Assembly: GCA_001792895.1 (NCBI GenBank)
Contig: MARA01000012.1
Location: 434,001-498,000 of the forward strand
Origin: Lentinus brumalis
Taxonomy: Eukaryota > Basidiomycota > Agaricomycetes > Polyporales > Polyporaceae
Reading direction: 5' to 3'
DNA: 64,000 nucleotides
Shown here: piece by piece, positions 55,423 to 64,000 of the stretch
Layout: the number at the start of each line of letters is the position of its first letter
Position numbering within the stretch: position 1 is the stretch's first letter
Program-made: the position numbers and the translations under genes
Notes under the pieces: model-generated
Database searches by the model: none
What the model saw: only the letters and a program-made list of their open reading frames with translations
Told to the model about the DNA's origin: nothing

Positions 55423-58400
55423 GAGGATCGTTGTCTGTGGGGTCTGGGGGAGGGACAATCAGCACCAAGGGAAGGTTCTGCGGCTGACGCGCGGGTGACA
55501 CAGCAGGGATCTCGACATTTCCGACGACCGAGGCTGACACCTTTTCGGTGATTGCAGCCGACAGGATACCTTTCGTCCATATGCGCCGTGCAAAGAGACA
55601 AAGGGTAACCACGGGGCGCATATACCCAGACCTTTCGCGCGTCGGAGATGCGAATATCCCTGTGGTGCGACCACCACAGCGCACAGGGGATTACTCACCT
55701 GCTTAGTGACGTCGCTTGCGGGGAGACCTTGCGAGCGCTGGGCCGAATGGTCGAAGGCGTTGAAAACGATAAGTATAGGAAAAAGGTGTCGCTGGACGCG
55801 AGCAAAGGGACCGGGGGAGCACTGCGGAGGAAGCGACGCAGACCGAACTATAATGTATGGAGGGAAATCATTGCTGGTCAGCCGCCGCTCGCGAGAAGGA
55901 CGAGAACAGAATGGAGCGATGGGGAACGGAGAGACTCACCAGAAGCCGTGAGTAGTGTTCCGGCGCAGGGGTGCGCAGACGGCAGATCCTGGGCGCGGCG
56001 CGTGAGACGGCGGGTGCGCGACGGGAATGAGCGTGCTCACCAGGAGAGACAGTGAGCGGGCTGTCTGGGACGGCGACCTCTTGGGACACGACGGCCGGCG
56101 GGGAGGGAGGGAGGGGGCGGACGTGGGGGTCGGGTGGCAAGAGACTGGGCGAAAAAGCCGTCGAAGTGGTTCATCTCGCACGCGCGCCTAGGGGCGATGC
56201 GAACGAGCTCGCCATCAATTTCGAACACACGGCGGTCTGGGCCGAGTTCGCTCTCACACTAAAGTGGAGCCCCCTGTCCGCTGGCTCGAGGCTGCCGCTC
56301 TGGGCTGCATACTAGCTCGTCCATGTTCTCCTGAGTCCTGATTCTGAGAATAGTCAGCCCAGTCTACGCTCGTCGACAGCCGTCGACGAGCTCCCGACGA
56401 GCATCGGGTTGGTGCGCAGAAGGCCGTGCTTATCAGGACAGTCGCATCTGTGTCGCTGCTTATCGCGGTGACAGGTCCGGTTTTCCAGACGCTGCGACAC
56501 CGCAGCGGTCGTTCGATCCTCGACGCCTTCGTTGCGGCGATTGGCCAAGTACCAGACAGTCCAGCGGTGACGTAACCCAGTGACGTCAGGGAATCTCATC
56601 CTCCTTCTCTGCGACTCTGAACGACCCGCCAGAACACGTTCCTCACTCAAGACTCCAGAGTCGCGTCGCGGGGTCAACGTGTCCACCCCCGCGTGACCAC
56701 ACCTCTTCCCATCTGCGAGCATCGTTGCCGACGATGAGGTCGCGATAGGGCGCGAGAGAGACGCGACGCGGGAGCTCGTTCACGCATGCGACGAGCACTG
56801 CAGGTGTTGGCGGCCGTCAGACTGCATCCCTCTCTCTGCGCCTGCTGGCTCTCGCTCCGTCTCTGCCCGCCGTCTCCCTAGAGGCGTCTCCTCTGCCCTC
56901 TTGCATCTCGCACTGCGCAGCGTCCGTCCTGCGTCTCGCTCTCGCACGCCCGCGCCGTCGCCCTTGTCGCAACTCCGTCCGTCCACTGCGCTACACTGCA
57001 GTACGCCGCCGCAAGTCTTCGCTTGGGTCTCCCTATCGCCCGTCCATGCCATAAGTACTGGACGAACAGATGCATATACGAGGTCTGTATGTACAATCCA
57101 TGAGTGCACCGACTGCTCACTGACTTGCATCCTACACAGTCTCGACGCGTCTGCTATAGCGCGTCTTGTCCCACTGCTTGAACGACCGCGCGCCGCGTTT
57201 CGGTACGCGATTGCCCGTCCAGCTCGCATACTCACACCGCCCTCCCCGGCATATTCCCTGAATCGCGTAGTCCGTGCTCTAGCTGAACGACACAAACGAA
57301 TCAAACGTCTTGCACCGACCGTCCACCATACAGGGGTGTCTATCGTGTACTATCCATACGCAGCCACATGCTGACTGCTCCGTCCACACAGTATGTATGA
57401 CAACTACTCAAATACATCAGCATAGTCAACACACCGCATCGGCCGCGTCCTGGCGCCCCGAGTCCCGGTGCACAGCCGAAAGGCAGGTCTACGTACCAGT
57501 CACCGGCCTCCACCTGCCCGGCTCCCCTGCATACGACCCATCCGACGCCTCCATCACACGCCAGCTGAAGGAATCGCCGCCGCCAGTTTCTGTCAAGAGG
57601 AACGGGGACGGGCACGGTGAGCTCATACGTTCGCGGTCCGCAGAGGACGTCGCACTGACCTGGGGATGGTGCGTAGACGTCCAGTCCGTACAGACACGGT
57701 TGACGGCGCGGCCGACGACGACGAGGTTGCAGCGGACGACGTGGCAGTCGACAGTGGCAGCGCGGACGGTCGAGAACACCGAGGCGGTGGGATGCAGAGT
57801 GGGCAGAGAGCAGGTGAGGAGGTGAGGAGGTGAGGAGGGGGGAGGAGGAGAGGGGGGAATGGAGAACGACCCCGCGTCCGCGCTGGTACTAATACCCGCC
57901 TGGCGCAGGACAAACACACCACGCGCGGTGCCTGCGCACAGGCCACCGCTCTCCCTGTTCGGTCCTGCGCAGGCACGCACCCGTTCGGGGCACATTCGCA
58001 CTTCTCCGTGTCGGGTCTTGACGCTGTCTCCGTCACGGTGCCCAGTTCGGACTCGCGATGCGTGAGTACTTCCTTCTCATGCCAAGCGTCGTCCCAGATG
58101 CTGATCACGGCGCGCTGCGATCTGTATGCGCTTAGTATTTACACTTTCATTGTCGTAGTATGCAGTCCAACACACTTGTCCACATACCTGACCATGTGCT
58201 TTGCGGGACTCGGACAGCCAACGGCCGCCCTCGGAACGTAAGTATGCTCGAGGTACGTGGAGTGCGCACACCCAAGTTCCAACCCTCGGGCTCAAACCAA
58301 GCTCGATCTCGCCGGACCCGAACGACGGCTTGAATCGCGCTCAGCGTGCGTTCTCGGAGACTCGGGTTTCCAGGTGCAAATACCAATGGACGGCCTCGTC

Positions 58401-61400
58401 GGCGGTCCGAACGTCACGACGACGACGGGGCTCGGGAGAACCCCAGGTATGTCTGTCTCTTCGGCAGTTCTGCGTTCGCGGCGTGACACTCACGCTCACG
58501 GAGTTCTTTCAGGATGCATGGTCGGGTTCGTTGGCTTGGCCCAGTGATAGATGGGCTGCCCGCGGTGCGTCTGGACAGGGACGGGATGGAATGAAGACGA
58601 CTCGGGCCTCTCATGTTTGCTCGAGCCTCGCGGTAGAATGCACGCCCGTACCGAACACCACGACGCCTCCGCCGGCTGCTGGGACTCGGACCACGCATCG
58701 AACGCTGCATCGTGCACGCGCCCCTCGCTCGTTGTTCGCTCGTTCATCCATCCGTGACGCACGGTCCGGGCTTGAGGCTCGGTGTAATCCCGACTGCGCC
58801 GTGAGTGCACGCTCATATCCTGCGTCCGCTACCTTCTGACCCGTGCGCCGCTAGGCTGCAAGACTGCAGTATGTTGCAGTGGCGTCGTAGTGGTAGATTG
58901 AGCGACTCCGAGAGGAGGCAGTCTGCGGGCGGATGGACGTCCAGGATCAAGACTCCATATCACAGAGCCCCGGACACCGGATGCACGGACGGCGGTCACC
59001 GGTTCACAGGCAATCGAGAGCGAATGCATGGTGGCTCGTGGGTGGAAGCGACGTGACGTCCAGCCTCGTCGCTCGCGCTGACAGCGGCAGCAAGTCGCCA
59101 AGTTTCTCCAGGTACGTCAACGGCGTTTTGGCTCGTATGCACGGGTGCTGACAACTTGCCTCCGCCGGGAACAGATCCAGATTCCATACGCACCGACTCG
59201 CAGCATTGTCAGTCACGGCCGCGTCTCTGCAGCGATGTCTAGAGCTCGATGCTGCGGAGGAGAGACTTGAAGCACCCGCGGCGGCGGAGCACGCACGGTC
59301 GCGACATTGATGCATCCAGAGCAGAGACTCGGGCCGGCTGCAGGCAGCGAACATGTCGTTCGCTTGTCGAGGTATCGGAGGCCGGCAGAGATACTCAAGG
59401 TTTGGACTCTGGTCTCGACGGTACGTCTCCGCCGCATTCGTTCATGTCGCTCGCCTTCTGATGCATTGCATTGCATGCTTAGTGCGACGAAGTAGACAGG
59501 ACACCGAGGGCACACAGGCGGAGGTCTACGCACGCACAAGGTTGCCTATCTGCGTACTTCTCCGTAGCGACGTCTGTATGTTCGACACACCCAGGCCGGT
59601 TGAATGGACGTCACGACGAGCAGGTGATGGCGACTCTGTGGATCCCAGCGTCGCTGCATCCGGACAGTAAGTCCTCTGCACGCTCGCGCATGTCTTGACC
59701 GTTCGATCTCGTGCGGTTTACCGTTAGGCGACGACCGGATGGTTGATTGAGCCTTCGAGAAATGGAAAGACACGCTGCAGACGAGGATGCGTCCGGTCTC
59801 AAAATCGAGATCGCATGCCCGAGGCACTGCCCACCAGTGACCGTTTGCTGCTCTGATTGCAGGGCGAGACATCGACAACAATGTCGGATCCGGGAGCGAA
59901 GTCCGGCTCGTGCGCCGCAGGGAAGCATTGCTCGTTTCATCGATGCTGCTGTGATGTCTCGAAAGGTGTACTCTCGCTCTGGCGTGGGTTGCTGCAATCT
60001 CTGACATTGGTGAAGCATTACTTACTACAGGTCTAGTTCTGTATCTCCGGGATACAAGACGGCCGAGGATGCGCTACGGCGAATGTCCTCGTTGCCGTTG
60101 CATGCAGTGGGAAGACAGCTGTGTAGTCGGCAACGTTCTGGTCCCGTAGTAGGCAGCAAGATGCGCTCGGAAGCTCCGAATCGAGGGACGTCTCGCCTGT
60201 CTCAGCGGTGTCTTGTTCCTTGGCGCGGTTCGTACACACCCGGGACAACGAACAAGACGCTTCTCGCGATGCAAGCACACCGGCTTCACGACGCAGGCGG
60301 TGCACATCTTCGCCGAGACGACGTCTGCCAGCTCGCTCGCCTCCTTCGTACAGCAAGGGTCAGGTACAGTACAAGCGCGGCTGGCGGCGCATGGTATCAA
60401 CTTCGCGGGACCCAGGTCTGCTGCGTGCGGATGGGTGAGTTCTCCGCGCAGTCGCGCAAGTCTCCGCCGTACTCACTCGTGCGTTTGCGCCTCAGGAGAC
60501 GAATGGCGGTGGGTACACTGCATTGAGCCCTGAGGCCTGCGTCTACCGTCTCGCGACCGAAACTGATTGCTGGGACCGAGGCAACGCCCAGTGGCACCAC
60601 CGCGCTGTTGCTCGGAATGCAGGGCGAGGCATCGAGAAATGCCGGATCCGAGAAGAGAAGCCCGGATCGTGCGCCGCTGGGAAGCGTCCCTCGTTCATCG
60701 GTGTTGCTACGGTCGAGACGGTGTGTTCGAACGGTACGTACTCTTGCTCTGGTGTGGGTTGGTGCAAGCTCTGATCTCATTGGTAAAGCACTACATACTC
60801 ACTACAGATCGAGTTTGTATCTTCGAGTACAAGATCGCCGAGGGCTCGGACGCACTACGACGAATGTCCTCGCGCACTTGAGTCGCCGTCGCATGCAGTG
60901 GGAAGACATCTCTTCAGGGATGCGAGGGTAGGAAGCGAGATGTGCTCCGGAAGCTTCGAATCAAGGGCCTGAGCGGTGTGTGTCCTTGGCGATTCGTACT
61001 CCCGGACAAGACGCTTCTCGCGATCGCCTGCCACCAGCTCCCAGACGTCCGCGTCACGGTGACATCTCCACGGCACGTATGGACGGGCATTGGCATGGTA
61101 TGCACTTGGGTGAGCGTGCGCGCATCCTGGCTGCGCTAGGAGACTCCATTCTGACGAGGGCGTCGTAGCTTGTGCTGTAAACCGTAGGCAGAAGCAATAT
61201 ATGTTGATACACACGCACGGACTGCGTTGACTGCGTCCTCTCTTCCGGGCGCGGCTCGTAGAGACGTCCCGATCTCCGCCATTGTATAGGAGAGCCGGAT
61301 AGCAAGAGTTCGATGGTCAAGCGGGTCCATGGTCCGGGAGAACGGTGCGTGTGTCCAGTCGAGTTCGCAGCATGAACGTCTGGACAAGTCGATCGCTGAC

Positions 61401-64000
61401 CGTGACTGTGTCTAGATACGGCGACGCTTCAACATGCAGATACTAAGGTTGCGAGATGCGACACCAGATGCTGGCTCACGTTGTACAAGTACTGTAGCGG
61501 TTGTGGGAGATGCAGGTAGAAGCGCCTTCGTGGCAGGCCAGCAAAGGCGGGCAAAGGTGGATCTCAATGACGGGCTTTCAAGTTGCTTCGCAAGCTCGAT
61601 ACGGGTTCGTGTCCCCCGCCGTTCTTGGCGTCTTGGCTGTGTCTGATTGGCCAGTAGCGAAGGTATCTACTAGACAACATGTCCCCTTTCATCTCCGTCC
61701 GGGATATTGACTTATCGCGGTGTAGCTCGAGTCTCGACGTCCGCGTGAAACTGAACGTCAATGGCTAGACTCAAAGCAAGTCTCAGAAGCGAACTTCGCC
61801 TCGGCCGTCGAGTTCCCGGTTGCCGTCGACCGTTGGAGAGTGTGCATTGGTATGTTCCTCATAGCTGGGTCTGTCTGCTCCGGATTCTGACCAAGCGTGA
61901 AAGATACAGGATACTTAGCTGCAGCGAGCCGATGGCGCGCTCTTCGACCTTCGCAGGCTCGCTCACAAGCGGCGTGCGACTTGAATGAGATGTTCTCATG
62001 ATCCCGGGCTTCAAGACACCCGAATGTCGGACCGATCTGGTGTGTGTGACGTCGAGTATGTCGTCCCTTTGGCCGCTTCTCACCGGCTTCGTGGATTGTT
62101 TGCAGCCCTGAAGCCGGCGGTCCGACGCAATCAGCCTAGGCTTCAAGCGGTGGAGTTCGGAGTGGCCATCATGTACGACCGCTCTAGTCTCTCGGACTGT
62201 CCTTGTAGTACTGCCAGCCCAATTGGACATTATGTAGGCCATTTCCTGGCCAGTGCACCTTTATTTTATTGACTCCGAGACTCCTCCAGCGCCGTTACGG
62301 CCTTACGAGCGTACCAGGTCCGGTTGAAAGCATGTGTTCACACGCAGCTTCGCCGTGACCTCGGAGGCGAAGATCGGGTGGTCAGCTCGCGAGCTGCAAA
62401 GCTTCCCAGCTGCAGAGAGGCCGTGCATGTGTGGTCTTTGGTGAGGCTACTAAGCTAGAATGTACTACTAGTACATGGACCTCGTGTACGAGTTGACAAT
62501 GTGCTGTCCCAAGTCGCGCACTCATGTCCTTTGATATTCTTCCCCTGCCAGTCCCCTGATGATTGCAAGACCTCGCTCCCTCACTGGGACTCAATGTGAG
62601 TGCGTGCGTGCCTCGGCAACTATATTCAGCCCAGGAATGTTCGCCCGAAGTTCATGCAAAGAAATATGCGACTTGCTGAATGAAGCACGCGCTGTGCGCG
62701 ATGCAAGGTACCGAAGATGGAGTTGACAGGCTCTGGGTCATTGCCCTTGCTCACCTAGACCGTACACTTCTGCAGTCCCAGCTTGCAACCACATAGATTA
62801 AGGACACCAAGGAGCATGGTGCCATGGTCCATGCCAGTAAGTACGCAGCACTCCCGGAGATATGATTTCCACAAGTCTACTCTACAGCGTGCTCGCTTCC
62901 TGTCTCGAGCCTGCTTCCAGGCAACCTTCTGATCACGGTCTCGTGATCGTGTCCCACGCGTCGCGACGCGTACCTTCGCAAGACTCCTGGACCCGAACAA
63001 TTGTCTGTCAATTTTCTACATCAGCGTGCTCATCAATGCTTCACACGAAATGTGGTTACACACGCTATAACATGCTTGCACAGGTACAGTGCTCGGGACG
63101 GCGATTTACTGATGTGGGACGCAGCAGCCCAGCACATGGGCCGCCGGCAAGTATCTATCTGTTTCTCTAGACTCGAAGTTGCTCGACTGACGAGGCACGC
63201 AGCCACACAGACGAGCGGAGTGAACGGCGGAGGAAGGAGACACGGGTCACCGATCGCATAACCACAGCTTGCCCGATACGGGTTTCCCATGTCAACGACG
63301 TAACGGCCGAGGTGCACGCAACAACCCCAACTAGGATGGCCGTTAGCCACCCGAGAAGCATTCATATTATTACGCCATACGCGAGACGTCCGAATTTCTC
63401 GATCTGGGACAAGCACGCATAGTTCCGCGGCGTGTCTTGTTTGCTCTTCCCGCCAGAACATTGCCCTGGGCGTACCACCACGTTTCCGTCTTCCCACTCT
63501 CATCTCGCCCCCATCCTCTCCCTCTCAGCTCGACTCTGCTACCGCTTTCTCGCTGCGCCGCTCAAGCGGTACCCAGCCATCACACACATACTGTAGCGTG
63601 TCGACGCGCTCTGCATTGCTCGAAGACTACATACGGTACATCTGGTGCAACTCAGCGTCCTCGACGAGCTCGAACTACGGTACGTGTCCTGCGTCGTTCA
63701 GCTACAGACCGCGCTGACACAGGCATCTCAGCGTATCCGGACTTCAAGTGCATAGGACGCAGCGCTTCGTCTGGACTCTACACCGCGTTCCAGAACGCGT
63801 ACCAGCACGCGTTAAGACGACACGGTACGTGGCTCTCGATGTCCCTGTGCAGCATGAGGTCAGCATTGTGCTAATCACCCGCGTCGTGTAGACCCGGCGC
63901 GTCATATCTCCGCCCATGTCGTGCGGCAGCGACACGACACTGCACAGCAGGTGGACCATCGTCAGGTACGTACCTGCTTGCAATGCGAGCGAGCGAACGC
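53613..64000. repeat. Long direct duplication, unit B (runs off the window)
   Basis: Matches unit A from 41331 in the same orientation, about 180 bp shorter because of many small deletions. The last bases (GCGAGCGAGCGAACGC) equal those ending at 51897. Whether 51898-53612 is also repeated cannot be seen. Confidence 0.93.
55423..64000. other. Non-genic part of unit B
   Basis: Leader and promoter of the pseudogene, then a diverged copy of the unit A sequence with the same intron-like pairs and the same internal repeat (about 59845-60275 and 60600-61040). No product recognised on either strand. Confidence 0.45.

Noticed and set aside
1..64000. CRISPR arrays, tRNA or rRNA genes, bacterial operons
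   Set aside because: No regularly spaced identical repeats with unique spacers, no tRNA cloverleaf or rRNA motif recognised, and gene structure is eukaryotic.
41331..64000. LTR retrotransposon explanation for the long direct repeat
   Set aside because: Units are over 10 kb, carry part of a cellular gene and contain no gag, protease, integrase or reverse transcriptase motifs.

Overview
The window reads as nuclear DNA of a mushroom-forming basidiomycete (Agaricomycetes; a wood-decay or polypore-type fungus is a guess). The reasons are compact GC-rich genes split by many 50-75 nt GT-AG introns, three copies of the FunK1 fungal kinase family (expanded in Agaricomycotina), and two Tad1-like LINE retrotransposons that carry RNase H domains. 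No bacterial-style operons, CRISPR arrays, rRNA or tRNA genes were seen.

Left part, 1-26 kb, is mostly genic. It holds a 3' gene fragment (1-661), a 15-bp minisatellite, a decayed FunK1 kinase on the plus strand (1106-3121), an OPT-family oligopeptide transporter (3588-6694, minus), a poorly resolved stretch, an unrecognised three-exon gene (8765-9759, minus), two adjacent intact FunK1 paralogues (10996-13596 and 14958-17808, both minus), a GFA-fold protein with a possible mitochondrial presequence (18553-19674, minus), the polyadenylation factor Pfs2 (20964-23164, minus), a divergent RBR/Ariadne-type E3 ubiquitin ligase (23489-25528, plus), and a short three-exon COX17 copper chaperone (25888-26306, minus) whose first coding exon is only 12 nt.

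Middle part, 26.5-39.3 kb, is a nest of transposons. A plus-strand LINE (26547-39262, flanked by a 13-bp target-site duplication and ending in an ATC microsatellite) sits about 240 bp upstream of COX17. Its ORF1 is split by a second LINE on the minus strand (27049-33414, 15-bp perfect duplication, 14-nt poly-A). Its ORF2 is split by a 462-bp inverted-repeat DNA element with a dense TCAGAC motif array and an 18-bp-arm hairpin. Removing both insertions in the mind restores open frames on the host LINE. The inner, necessarily younger, LINE instead carries at least six apparent frameshifts, which is the main puzzle of the region.

Right part, 40.7-64 kb, is a direct tandem duplication with a period near 12.2 kb. 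The first unit starts inside an intact gene for a PP1 regulatory subunit with a CBM21 glycogen-binding domain (40701-43146). The second unit carries a 3'-truncated copy of that gene with at least five single-base deletions. The 8-10 kb after the gene in each unit has no recognisable product. It contains an older internal duplication, repeated intron-like GTACGTACCT motifs and many conserved splice-like junctions. Either a real segmental duplication or an assembler placing two haplotypes in tandem could explain it.

Functionally the single-copy genes are housekeeping: peptide import, mRNA 3'-end formation, ubiquitin transfer, copper delivery to cytochrome oxidase and glycogen-linked phosphatase targeting. 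No evidence was seen that they work as one system. The unusual content is the transposon nest, the FunK1 cluster and the repeat unit.
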